A stretch of 64,000 bases of DNA from Collimonas antrihumi (GTDB lineage: Bacteria > Pseudomonadota > Gammaproteobacteria > Burkholderiales > Burkholderiaceae_D), in contig NZ_JAGQED010000021.1 in the NCBI RefSeq assembly GCF_018304965.1, forward strand, positions 1-64,000, read 5' to 3'. Every line of letters starts with the position of its first letter. The stretch's first letter is position 1. The notes beneath the pieces were generated by a model, which was not told the origin of the DNA, did not search any database, and saw only the letters and a list, made by a program, of their open reading frames with translations. Positions 44,627 through 52,852 of this stretch are shown here, one piece after another. The position numbers and the translations under genes are program-made.

Positions 44627-45700
44627 ATGAACGCACTCGAAGCCCAGCTCAGCTATGCATTCGGCGACACCTTGCCGGCCAGCGGCGCCACCCTCGAAGT
44701 CGCGCCCGGCGTGCACTGGCTGCGGATGGGTTTGCCGTTTGCGTTGGATCACATCAATTTATGGTTGCTGGAAGACAGTGTGGAAACCGAGGAAGGTATC
44801 CGCCACGGCTGGACCATCGTCGATTGCGGCATTGCCAACGATGCCACGCGCACCGCCTGGGATGCCATTTTTGCAAGTGAGTTGCGCGGCTTGCCGGTAT
44901 TGCGGGTGCTGGTCACCCATTGCCATCCGGATCACGTCGGCCTGGCAGACTGGCTGTGCAGCCGCTGGCAAGCACCGTTGTGGATGAGCGGCGGCGAATA
45001 TCTTTCTGCGCGCATCATGTCGGCGGCGCTGCCCGGTGCTGACGGCAGCGCATCCTTGCCGCATTTTCAGCAGCATGGCATGCACGATCCTGAGGTCATC
45101 GCCAAGGTATCTCAGCGCAAATCCTACTATCCGAACATGGTGCCCGCGGTACCGCAGGCCTATCATCGGCTAGCGGACCAGCAGCAGCTGCGCATCGGCC
45201 AACACCAATGGCGCGTAATTACCGGCTTCGGCCACGCACCGGAACATGTGGCGCTGTATTGCGCTGACCTGGATCTGCTGATTTCGGGCGATATGGTGTT
45301 GCCGCGGATTTCCACCAATGTCTCGGTGTTTGCGATCGAGCCGGAATCGAATCCGGTCCAGCAATATATGGATTCACTGGAAAAATACCGCGCTCTGCCG
45401 ACCACTACGCTGGTCCTGCCATCGCACGGCAAGCCGTTCCGCGGTTTGCAGATCCGTATCGACCAGTTGCAGCAACACCATCGGGAGCGGCTGGCGGAGG
45501 TAGTGGAAGCCTGCACGGCGGCGCCGCAGTCGGCCAGCGACATCGTGCCGATCATGTTCCGGCGGCCGCTGGATGCGCATCAAATGACTTTCGCGCTGGG
45601 CGAAGCGCTGGCGCATTTGCACAAGTTGTGGTTTGACGGCGTGCTGAAACGGCGGCTGGATGCGGATCAGGTTTACCGTTTCAGCGCAGAAGCCAGGTAG
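44627..45700 (+). CDS. MBL-fold metallo-hydrolase divergent from liuR
   Basis: A 357-aa metallo-beta-lactamase-fold protein with the zinc motif HCHPDH (His98, His100, Asp102, His103), GFGHAPEH, a bridging aspartate in LLISGDMVLP and a late LPSHGKPF. A C-terminal winged-helix-like region (AHLHKLWFDGVLKRR) resembles LACTB2-type enzymes. Genes of this kind often sit beside liuR, so a thioesterase or clean-up role in acyl-CoA metabolism is plausible. An in-frame ATG at 44528 would place 33 extra codons across the operator, so 44627 is preferred. Its TAG lies in a family C repeat. Confidence 0.88.
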   Translation: MNALEAQLSYAFGDTLPASGATLEVAPGVHWLRMGLPFALDHINLWLLEDSVETEEGIRHGWTIVDCGIANDATRTAWDAIFASELRGLPVLRVLVTHCHPDHVGLADWLCSRWQAPLWMSGGEYLSARIMSAALPGADGSASLPHFQQHGMHDPEVIAKVSQRKSYYPNMVPAVPQAYHRLADQQQLRIGQHQWRVITGFGHAPEHVALYCADLDLLISGDMVLPRISTNVSVFAIEPESNPVQQYMDSLEKYRALPTTTLVLPSHGKPFRGLQIRIDQLQQHHRERLAEVVEACTAAPQSASDIVPIMFRRPLDAHQMTFALGEALAHLHKLWFDGVLKRRLDADQVYRFSAEAR

Positions 45701-45728
45701 GGTGGGCACGCCTTTGTGCCCACCCTAC
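45697..45728. repeat. Family C repeat, short form, acting as convergent terminator and stop donor
   Basis: GTAGGGTGGGCACG-cctt-TGTGCCCACCCTAC is a 32-bp hairpin. The first TAG (45698-45700) ends the metallo-hydrolase gene on the + strand, and the inverted TAG (45725-45727) ends the LysE gene on the minus strand. Confidence 0.9.
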
Positions 45729-46345
45729 GGTATCGCCGCCACAATCATCGCTACCGCCAGCATCAGGCTACCGGCGACGCGGTCGGTAATCCGCGCAAAA
45801 CTCGGCCGGGTAGCGATGGTTTGCATTTTTCCAGCGAGGGCAGCGTAGCCGATCAGGATGAAGAATTCCGGAATGATCGAACCGGCCGCCAGCCAGATCA
45901 TTTGCATCGGGATATTCGCGGACGGGTTGAGGAATTGCGGCAAGATGGCGATGAAGAAAATCAGCGCCTTGGGATTGGCCAGTTGCAGCGTCAGGCCGCT
46001 GAACCAGATTTTCCAGCCGGAGGCGTTGCGGTTATCCAGCTTGGAAGCGGTGATCGGCGAAGGCCGGCCGAATATTGCCGACAAGCCGAGATACGCCAGA
46101 TACGCCACGCCCAGCCATTTCACTACGCTGAACAAGGTATGCGAAGCGACGATCAAGGCGCCCAAGCCAGTCGCCGAAATGGTGAAATAGATCGCATTGG
46201 CGGTAAGTATCCCCAAGATGGCGAAAATCGCTTTCTTCCAGCCGACCGTGATGCCGTAGGCAACCACCAGCATGACCGCCGGCCCCGGTGACGCCGATAG
46301 CGCGAATTCCGTCAGTACGAATAAGAAAAAATTATGGAAATCCAT
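45725..46345 (-). CDS. LysE/RhtB family amino-acid exporter
   Basis: A 206-aa inner-membrane protein with five to six hydrophobic segments. The N-terminal ALSASPGPAVMLVVAYGITVGWKKA and LGVAYLAYLG are typical of the LysE/RhtB family, which exports amino acids or homoserine lactones. The ligand is unknown. Its stop codon belongs to the family C repeat. The SDR gene lies 9 bp upstream on the same strand. Confidence 0.92.
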   Translation of the reverse strand: MDFHNFFLFVLTEFALSASPGPAVMLVVAYGITVGWKKAIFAILGILTANAIYFTISATGLGALIVASHTLFSVVKWLGVAYLAYLGLSAIFGRPSPITASKLDNRNASGWKIWFSGLTLQLANPKALIFFIAILPQFLNPSANIPMQMIWLAAGSIIPEFFILIGYAALAGKMQTIATRPSFARITDRVAGSLMLAVAMIVAAIP

Positions 46346-46354
46346 GTGCTCTGA

Positions 46355-47140
46355 TTAGTTGATGGTTTTACGTGCCTTGCGCGGCGCTTTAGAAAACACC
46401 ATGTCGTACAGCCAGTTCGGCAACAAACGTAGCAACTTGGCGACAACGCCCATCTGCCACGGAATCACCCGATAGCTGCTGCCACGCGCGACAGCAGCGC
46501 CGGTCTTGGCGGCGAACTGCCGCGCCGGCATCAGGAACGGCATTTTGTAGTGATTGACCTGGGTCATCGGCGTGTCGATATAACCCGGGACGATGGTAAC
46601 CACCTTGATGCCGCTGGCGCGTAACTCCACCCTGAGCGACTCGCAGTAACCGATCACCGCAGCCTTCGATCCGCTGTAGGCGCCGGCGCCCGGCAAGCCA
46701 CGAATGCCGGCCACGCTGCCAACGCCGACCAGCCGCAAATCGGTTTGCCCGGCCCGTGCCTGGCGTTTCATGGTGGCGATAAATGGCGTAAAGGTCGCGA
46801 CCGTAGCCAGCACATTGGTGGCAAACACTTGCTCAAACACTTGCTGGTCTTCGGCATATTCAGTCAAGGTACCTTGTGAAATCCCGGCGCTGGCGATCAC
46901 CACATCGACACCATCGCCGGCGGCGATGAAATCTTCGGCGGCGGCAGTCAAGGCAGCATGATCGTTGACATCCAGCGCATACAGGCGATGCCGTTCCGGA
47001 TGCGGCAAACCCGCCAGCAATTGCTCCAGCACCGCCTGGCGCCTGGCTACCAGCCCCAGTGTTGCGCCCTGCTCTGCATAATATTGCGCCAGTGCGGCCC
47101 CGATGCCGCTGGAAGCACCAGTGATGAATACACGTTTCAT
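46355..47140 (-). CDS. Short-chain dehydrogenase/reductase
   Basis: A 261-aa classical SDR. The cofactor motif TGASSGIGAAL is at residues 7-17, NNAG is replaced by ASAG (VVIASAGIS), and the catalytic YSGSKAAVIGY pair is intact, as is the PGYIDTPMT segment. The C-terminal basic stretch (SKAPRKARKTIN) may contact membrane. Substrate unknown. Separated from dsbA by a terminator. Confidence 0.9.
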   Translation of the reverse strand: MKRVFITGASSGIGAALAQYYAEQGATLGLVARRQAVLEQLLAGLPHPERHRLYALDVNDHAALTAAAEDFIAAGDGVDVVIASAGISQGTLTEYAEDQQVFEQVFATNVLATVATFTPFIATMKRQARAGQTDLRLVGVGSVAGIRGLPGAGAYSGSKAAVIGYCESLRVELRASGIKVVTIVPGYIDTPMTQVNHYKMPFLMPARQFAAKTGAAVARGSSYRVIPWQMGVVAKLLRLLPNWLYDMVFSKAPRKARKTIN

Positions 47141-47161
47141 GGGAGTGCCTTTTACGTCGAT

Positions 47162-47230
47162 AAAAAAGCCCGCCCTCTTGCGAGAGGCGGACTTTTCAAG
47201 ATCTGCTGCCGACTGACCGTGACGGTCAGT
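47162..47230 (-). terminator. Terminator after dsbA, with adjacent 19-bp palindrome
   Basis: On the minus strand AAAAGTCCGCCTCTC pairs with GAGGGCGGGCTTTTTT across a short loop, a strong rho-independent terminator (47162-47194). Between it and the dsbA stop lies the perfect palindrome ACTGACCGTGACGGTCAGT (47212-47230), a second hairpin. Confidence 0.88.
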
Positions 47231-47258
47231 TTGATTTGCAGCTGGCTTTTCAGCTTAC

Positions 47259-47984
47259 TTATTTCTTGGTTGCGGCGGCCTTGGTCACCAGGCTGTCCAT
47301 CACTTGCAAGGTGGACTTGAACAGTTCCTGCTCGGTTTTGCCGGCGCCAGGAGTAACGCTGACTATCGATGGCGAGGTTACGTAACGACCGTCAATCACC
47401 AGCGTTGGCACGCCGTCGATCTTGTAGGCATTTTGCAACTGGGCGGCGCGGGTGACCTTGGTTTGCACTGCGAACGAATTGTACACATCCAGGAACTTGG
47501 CTTTGTCGAGACCTTGCTTCACCGCGAAATCGGTGACAGAGCTGTCTGTATCCAGGCGCTGGCGCTGTACGTGGATCGCGTTAAAAACCTTCGCGTGCAA
47601 TTCAGGCAGCTTACCCATGGCTTCCAGCGCGTAGTACAGCTTTTTCTGTGGAACGTACGGTGACTTTGGTTGCTGCTGGTTCGGGTTTGCAGGGTCGATA
47701 GCGAAATCGACCGGCACACGCTTGAAAGAAATCTTGTCGCCTTGCTTTGCTACCCATGCTTCCAGCGTCGGTTCGAGCGCATTGCAATGTGGGCAGAAAT
47801 ACCCGAAAAATTCTGTTACTTCGACTTTTTTCCCGATACCGGAATCGGTAGGTTGCGGGTTATCGAGAACTTTGTATTCGGCGCCGGCAACCGGGTTGGT
47901 CGGCGATGCACTTGCGCTGACGGCAAGCAGGCCGAAACTCAGACTAAGACCAGCGACAGCCAAGGCTTTTTGAAAAAAACGCAT
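47259..47984 (-). CDS. dsbA: Periplasmic thiol:disulfide interchange protein DsbA
   Basis: A 241-aa exported oxidoreductase that introduces disulfide bonds. Signal peptide MRFFQKALAVAGLSLSFG... ending near SASA; active site FCPHC (Cys64, Cys67) and the cis-proline loop GVPTL. Length is slightly above E. coli DsbA (208 aa) because of the insert around PNQQQPKSPYVPQ and the tail. Downstream of the SPOR gene with a 216-bp gap holding tandem repeats. Confidence 0.95.
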   Translation of the reverse strand: MRFFQKALAVAGLSLSFGLLAVSASASPTNPVAGAEYKVLDNPQPTDSGIGKKVEVTEFFGYFCPHCNALEPTLEAWVAKQGDKISFKRVPVDFAIDPANPNQQQPKSPYVPQKKLYYALEAMGKLPELHAKVFNAIHVQRQRLDTDSSVTDFAVKQGLDKAKFLDVYNSFAVQTKVTRAAQLQNAYKIDGVPTLVIDGRYVTSPSIVSVTPGAGKTEQELFKSTLQVMDSLVTKAAATKK

Positions 47985-48154
47985 GAAATATCCTTTTTTA
48001 TTAAATTGCGAAGCAAGTTATGTGCGGAACAGAGTGCGAAAATCACCGGACTTAGCATTGTGCATTGTGCCGAATCACACTATTCCCAACCGATTAGATT
48101 AAACAAAACGCATAAATTACAAACAAAAACATTCATTTACTTATAACTGAAGCC

Positions 48155-48198
48155 TCTTCGAAGTTTCTTCGAGGTTTCTTCGAAGTTTCTTCGAAGTT
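48155..48198. repeat. Four tandem copies of an 11-bp unit after the SPOR gene
   Basis: TCTTCGAAGTT is repeated four times in 48155-48198 (the second copy has TCTTCGAGGTT), ending 2 nt before the SPOR stop codon. Each unit contains the palindrome TTCGAA. The remaining gap to dsbA is AT-rich and otherwise featureless. Confidence 0.9.
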
Positions 48199-48200
48199 TC

Positions 48201-48914
48201 TTATTTCGCAGCACGTACCACCGCTGCATTAACGCCGTTATCTGACAACTTTCCGCGTATCCGGTTCATTGTTTCCAACTGATTAAATGGCCCGATCCGT
48301 ACCCGATACAAAGAACCGGTATCGGCCTGGCGTTCGCTGATCTTGGCTTCGAAACCCATCAGAGCCAGTCTGGCCTTGGCGCTTTCGGCTTCGGTCTGCT
48401 CGCGGAAGGCGCCGACCTGCAGGAAATAAATCCAGTTGTCGTCGGCTGCGGCAGCTTTGGTTTTGGCTTCGGCGATGTCGCCGGCCGCTTTCTTGGTCTT
48501 GTCGGCAGTGGATTTATCAACGATAGAGGGCGACTTGCTTTCCTGTGCCTTGGCAACCAGGGCATCCAGCTTTTTCTCTGCGGCAGCGCTTGGCGGCGGC
48601 GTGCCGTCCGCACTCGGTGTCGGAGTGGTAGCCGGGGGAGTAAACGCCTTGGCTGCTTCCTTCGCCGCATCCTTGTTACCGTAGAGCGACTTATTCGGAT
48701 CCGGCAGATCGTTCGATGGCGCTGTCGATGTCGACGCAGCCGGCGCGGTAGCGACCTCTGGTGTTTTATCGGTCTTGGTAGTCTTGTTGGTAAACGGCGT
48801 CGGCGTCTTGGTGATCATGATCGCCACTACGACGGCAATCGCCAATCCGATAATCAGGCCGAAAATCAGGCCCAGTAAGGTACCGCCAGCTTGCTTGTTG
48901 TTAAGTTTGCTCAT
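48201..48914 (-). CDS. SPOR domain cell-division-type protein (FtsN-like)
   Basis: A 237-aa bitopic membrane protein: short cytoplasmic start, one transmembrane helix (about residues 12-34, GTLLGLIFGLIIGLAIAVVVAIMI), a Pro/Ala/Lys-rich linker, and a C-terminal SPOR domain (about 160-235, IYFLQVGAFREQTEAESAKARL...YRVRIGPF). SPOR domains bind denuded peptidoglycan at the septum. The argS-SPOR-dsbA order is common in Burkholderiales. It follows argS by 82 bp. Confidence 0.93.
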   Translation of the reverse strand: MSKLNNKQAGGTLLGLIFGLIIGLAIAVVVAIMITKTPTPFTNKTTKTDKTPEVATAPAASTSTAPSNDLPDPNKSLYGNKDAAKEAAKAFTPPATTPTPSADGTPPPSAAAEKKLDALVAKAQESKSPSIVDKSTADKTKKAAGDIAEAKTKAAAADDNWIYFLQVGAFREQTEAESAKARLALMGFEAKISERQADTGSLYRVRIGPFNQLETMNRIRGKLSDNGVNAAVVRAAK

Positions 48915-48996
48915 ACTTTCCCAATGACATCCTGATTGCAGATTTACAGACCGTCTCCGGCAGCGGCTGCCAGAGATCGCCGATTGCAGATTTACA

Positions 48997-50748
48997 TTAC
49001 ATGCGGGCTGGCGCCGATACGCCGATCAGCGCCAAGCCGTTGCGCAACACCTGGCGGGTTGCGTACATCAAGGCAAGGCGCGCCATCTTGAGCGCTTCAT
49101 CGTCAACCAGAACCCGCTCAGCATTGTAGTAGCTATGCAGCTCACCCGCCAAATCGCGCAGATAAAACGCGACCTGATGCGGCCCCAGCTCTTCCAGCGC
49201 ATGCTGCAGCATATCCGGATATTCCGCCAGCTTGGCCAGCAGGCTGGCCTCGCGCGGCGCGGTCAGCGGGCTCAGGTCGACTGTGCCAAGGCTGGCTTCG
49301 TCACCGGTCCATTGCGCCAGCACCGAACAGATACGGGCATGGGCATATTGCACGTAGTAGACCGGATTTTCGTCGGATTTGGCCAACGCCAGATCGACAT
49401 CGAACACGAATTCAGTATCGGCCTTACGTGAGATCAGGAAGAACCGCACGGCGTCGCGGCCGCGGGTCAGGTCGCGCGGCGCGTCCTTGTCCTGCGCACC
49501 ATCGGCAGCGCCATCTTCGCCAGACGACCATTCGATCAAGTCTCGCACCGTGACATACGAACCGGCGCGCTTGGAAATCTTCACTTCCTCGCCGTTCTTC
49601 ATCACGGTCACCATCTTGTGCAGCACGTAGTCGGGATAGCCTTGCGGAATTCCCATGTTGACGGCTTGCAGTCCGGCGCGCACCCGCGCAATCGTGCCAT
49701 GGTGATCGCTGCCCTGGACATTGATGACCTTGCCGAAGCCGCGCTGCCATTTGACGATGTGGTAGGCAACGTCGGGCACGAAATAGGTGTAGGTGCCGTC
49801 GGACTTCTTCATGACGCGGTCTTTGTCGTCGCCGTAGTCGGTGGTGCGCAGCCACAATGCGCCATCCTGCTCATAGGTGACGCCGGCTGCGATCAGGGCC
49901 TCGACGGCGGCATTGACCTTGCCGTCTTTGTACAGCGACGATTCCAGGTAATAGTTATCGAACTTGACGCCGAAGGCCAGCAAATCCAGATCCTGCTCGC
50001 GGCGCAGGTAAGCGACGGCGAACTTGCGGATCGACTCGATATCGTTAATGTCGCCGCTGGCGGTGACCGGTTCGCCATCGCTGGCGGCAACCGTTTTCCT
50101 GGCCAGGAAATCCTGTGCAATATCAGCAATGTAATCGCCGTTGTAGGCGCTTTCCGGCCATGCGGCATCACCCGGCTTGAAGCCGTTGGCGCGTGCCTGC
50201 ACAGAAGTCGTCAGGGTAGCGATCTGAACGCCGGCGTCATTGTAGTAAAACTCGCGGGTGACATCGAAACCTTGCACCTCGAACAGTGCGGACATGGCAT
50301 CGCCGAGCGCGCCCTGACGGCCGTGGCCCACATGCAAAGGCCCGGTCGGATTGGCGGAAACAAACTCCACCAACACTTTCTTGCCGGCGCCAAGCTTGCT
50401 CTTGCCGTAGTCGGCGCCCTCTTGCAGAACGGTCTTGACCACTTGCTGCTTGGCCGCCGCTGTCAAACGCAGATTGATGAAGCCGGGGCCGGCGATTTCA
50501 GCGGTTTCGATCAGATCGCGGTGTTCGGTGCTGGCCAGCACCGCCGCCACCAAAGCTTGCGCCAGTTCACGCGGGTTCTTTTTCAGCGGCTTGGCCAGTT
50601 GCATGGCGATATTACAGGCGACGTCGCCATGCGACGGGTCACGCGGACGCTCCAGCGTCACCGTCGGCTGCAATTCGCTGCCGGCAATAATGGGCTGCAA
50701 GGCAGCGTTGAAAAGGTCGATGATCTGTTGTTTCTGTGGTGCGAGCAT
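48997..50748 (-). CDS. argS: Arginyl-tRNA synthetase
   Basis: A 583-aa class I synthetase charging tRNA(Arg). The HIGH equivalent is in [19 protein letters not shown], and [18 protein letters not shown] holds the KMSKS-like loop, followed by the alpha-helical anticodon-binding domain (DALRP-type, [10 protein letters not shown]). The ATG at 50748 gives MLAPQKQQ; a TTG at 50763 would add five residues. A short perfect dyad sits just upstream (50765-50781). Confidence 0.97.
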   Translation of the reverse strand: MLAPQKQQIIDLFNAALQPIIAGSELQPTVTLERPRDPSHGDVACNIAMQLAKPLKKNPRELAQALVAAVLASTEHRDLIETAEIAGPGFINLRLTAAAKQQVVKTVLQEGADYGKSKLGAGKKVLVEFVSANPTGPLHVGHGRQGALGDAMSALFEVQGFDVTREFYYNDAGVQIATLTTSVQARANGFKPGDAAWPESAYNGDYIADIAQDFLARKTVAASDGEPVTASGDINDIESIRKFAVAYLRREQDLDLLAFGVKFDNYYLESSLYKDGKVNAAVEALIAAGVTYEQDGALWLRTTDYGDDKDRVMKKSDGTYTYFVPDVAYHIVKWQRGFGKVINVQGSDHHGTIARVRAGLQAVNMGIPQGYPDYVLHKMVTVMKNGEEVKISKRAGSYVTVRDLIEWSSGEDGAADGAQDKDAPRDLTRGRDAVRFFLISRKADTEFVFDVDLALAKSDENPVYYVQYAHARICSVLAQWTGDEASLGTVDLSPLTAPREASLLAKLAEYPDMLQHALEELGPHQVAFYLRDLAGELHSYYNAERVLVDDEALKMARLALMYATRQVLRNGLALIGVSAPARM

Positions 50749-50764
50749 AGGATAGGTGGTCAAT

Positions 50765-50781
50765 AGTACGGGGACCGTACT
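50765..50781. promoter_or_regulatory. Perfect dyad in the argS leader
   Basis: AGTACGG-gga-CCGTACT is a 7-bp inverted repeat with a 3-nt loop, 17 bp upstream of the argS ATG. In the mRNA it would form a small hairpin near the ribosome binding region; as DNA it could bind a dimeric protein. No T-tract follows. Confidence 0.4.
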
Positions 50782-51039
50782 GGATTTATGCGAAAAGTCT
50801 ATGGGACTGCCCCATTTACTTGATTATTCTCGATTATACCGGCTTGGCGGGGCAATCTTCACCCTGCTTGCCCGTGTGGATGACGACATCCCGTAAATCC
50901 GGCCACGCGCTGCAAGCATCAAAAACTGCTGCTAAGATGCTGCGTCTCGGTCGTGGCGTTTCTGACATGTTTCTGAAACATTTTTGAAACGTCATCGGCC
51001 GCCTCGTTTTGCCTTGCTTATTTATCTACAGGAACCTTG

Positions 51040-51636
51040 ATGACCCAGTCCACACCCCGTGTAGCCGACCACCCTGCCCATCCGCAATTCCTCAGCCGCT
51101 GGTCGCCACGCGCCTATGCCAATGACGAGATTTCCGAACAAGAATTGCTGACCATTCTGGAAGCGGCACGCTGGGCGCCGTCGTCCTATAACTCGCAACC
51201 TTGGCGTTTCGTGTTCGCACGCCGCGGCACACCGCACTGGAACAAACTGCTGCCTTTGCTCAACGATTTCAATCGCAGCTGGGCGGAAAATGCCGCGGCA
51301 TTAGTGATCATCTTGTCGAAAACCACCTTTGCGCCACCGGGCAGCAGCGAAGAGTCGCCGATGCCAACCCACTCTTTCGACGCCGGTTCAGCCTGGGGTT
51401 ACCTGGCGCTGCAAGCCAGTTTGTCTGGTTGGCATGCGCACGGCATGGCCGGTTTCGACAAGGAAAAAACGCGCAAGGAACTGGACATCCCGGCCAATTT
51501 CGCGATTGAAGCTGCGGTAGCCATCGGCAAGATCGGCGATAAAGCTATGTTGCCGGAAGGTTTGCGCGCCAAGGAAGAGCCAAGCCCACGCAAGCCGTTG
51601 CAAGAGTTGGTTTCTGAAGGGATTTTCAAGGCCTGA
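51040..51636 (+). CDS. Nitroreductase family protein
   Basis: A 198-aa FMN-dependent oxidoreductase. FLSRWSPRAYANDEISEQELLTILEAARWAPSSYNSQPWRF is the classic N-terminal pattern with FMN contacts, and GSAWGYLALQASLSGWHAHGMAGFD the second. Substrates may be nitro-compounds, quinones or flavin intermediates. The ATG at 51040 has AGGA upstream. A family C repeat separates it from the convergent EamA gene. Confidence 0.92.
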   Translation: MTQSTPRVADHPAHPQFLSRWSPRAYANDEISEQELLTILEAARWAPSSYNSQPWRFVFARRGTPHWNKLLPLLNDFNRSWAENAAALVIILSKTTFAPPGSSEESPMPTHSFDAGSAWGYLALQASLSGWHAHGMAGFDKEKTRKELDIPANFAIEAAVAIGKIGDKAMLPEGLRAKEEPSPRKPLQELVSEGIFKA

Positions 51637-51649
51637 CAATTGTAGTCGG

Positions 51650-51739
51650 GTAGGGTGGGCAAGTTTTTTTGCCCACGTGTTCTCGGATAGGCGTGTTGGT
51701 GAATTTGAGGTCACGCGTGGGCATACGTGCCCACCCTAC
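51650..51739. repeat. Dispersed repeat, family C, copy 3 (long form)
   Basis: GTAGGGTGGGCA (51650-51661) and TGCCCACCCTAC (51728-51739) bound a 90-bp element, nearly the same length as copy 1, with inner arms TTTGCCCACGTG and CACGCGTGGGCA. It lies between convergent genes. Confidence 0.85.
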
Positions 51740-51757
51740 AAAACTGATATGCAGCAA

Positions 51758-52657
51758 TTAGCCGCGTTGCCAATTCACTAGCACAATCCCGCTCAACACC
51801 AGCAACGCGCCGAATACAAACGGCAACCCGATCGGATCCCCCAGCAGCAACACGCCGAAACTGACGCCGAACAACGGCGTCAGGAAAGAAAACACCGTCA
51901 GCCGCGAAGCAAGATAGCGGCGCAACATCCAGAACCAGGCCAGGAAACTGCCGAAAGCGACGATCAGCGACTGGAACACCAGGCTCACCCACATGATGCC
52001 GGTCAACGGCGCCACTTCTGTCTGCCCCGAAACCAGGGCCACCAGCGGCAGCGACAATGCGGCTATCACCAACTGGTACCACAATGTCATGCTGGGAGAG
52101 GCGTTGGTGAGGACGCTGCGCTTGATCATGATCGTGGTGGCGGCCCAGAACACGGCGGCCAGCACGCCCAACGCATCGCCGATCAGCATCCGGCTGAAAC
52201 CGGCGCCGGCTTCAAAGCCACCGGCGAACGCCACGGTAATCCCGGCAAATGCGGCAATCACACCTAGCCATTGGGTGACGCCGAAACGCTCGCCCGGCAC
52301 CAGCCAGTGCAAACCCAGCACGGTGAAAATCGGCGCGGTGTAAACGAACACCGACATGTGCGAAGCGGTGGTGTAGTTCAAACCGATGGAGACGCACAGG
52401 AATTCGCCGGCAAACAGCAAGCCGGTTGCCAGACCCGGCCAGAAGGTGCCATCGGTCAGCGAAAATTTACTGCCGCGCCACCACATCAGGCCGCTCACCA
52501 GCACCGCCGCAACCGCTGAGCGCAAGCCGTTTTGCAGGATCGGCGAGATGCTGGGCGCCGCCACTTTGATTGCAACTTGTTGCAGCCCCCAGCACAGGCA
52601 CAGCATCAACATCAGGCTCATGGCCAAACCGTCCAGCGGTTTGCGAGTAGCGGGCAT
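51758..52657 (-). CDS. EamA family transporter
   Basis: A 299-aa inner-membrane protein of the drug/metabolite transporter superfamily: ten hydrophobic segments in two EamA repeats (CLCWGLQQVAIKVAAPSISPILQNGLRSA; then FWAATTIMIKRSV). Substrate unknown. The ATG at 52657 gives the usual family length; the frame is open to 52801 with other ATGs at 52690 and 52699. Confidence 0.9.
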   Translation of the reverse strand: MPATRKPLDGLAMSLMLMLCLCWGLQQVAIKVAAPSISPILQNGLRSAVAAVLVSGLMWWRGSKFSLTDGTFWPGLATGLLFAGEFLCVSIGLNYTTASHMSVFVYTAPIFTVLGLHWLVPGERFGVTQWLGVIAAFAGITVAFAGGFEAGAGFSRMLIGDALGVLAAVFWAATTIMIKRSVLTNASPSMTLWYQLVIAALSLPLVALVSGQTEVAPLTGIMWVSLVFQSLIVAFGSFLAWFWMLRRYLASRLTVFSFLTPLFGVSFGVLLLGDPIGLPFVFGALLVLSGIVLVNWQRG

Positions 52658-52783
52658 CACGTTCTTTCTGAAACAGGGATTGTTTGTCATAAATGTCATT
52701 TTACTCAGCGCCGATTTATCCCTATCATCAGCGTGATCGGGCAGGAGTGCCCGGTAAAAATCCGAATGCAGATTGCAAGGAGT

Positions 52784-52852
52784 ATGCTTGAAAGTAGTCA
52801 CTTTTGCATTACCGGCAGCAAACCGATGATGGCCGGAGCATATTATTCATAA
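52784..52852 (+). other. Short leader ORF before the glycosyltransferase gene
   Basis: A 22-codon frame, ATG at 52784 to TAA at 52850-52852, has a good ribosome site (AAGGAG) just upstream. A TTG at 52788 in the glycosyltransferase frame shares the same site but meets TGA at 52827-52829. The leader may be a true upstream ORF, or the damaged original start region of the gene that follows. Confidence 0.4.

Noticed and set aside
49618-50766. 382-codon plus-strand frame opposite argS
   Set aside because: Antisense shadow of a clear argS gene; no start signal or domain.
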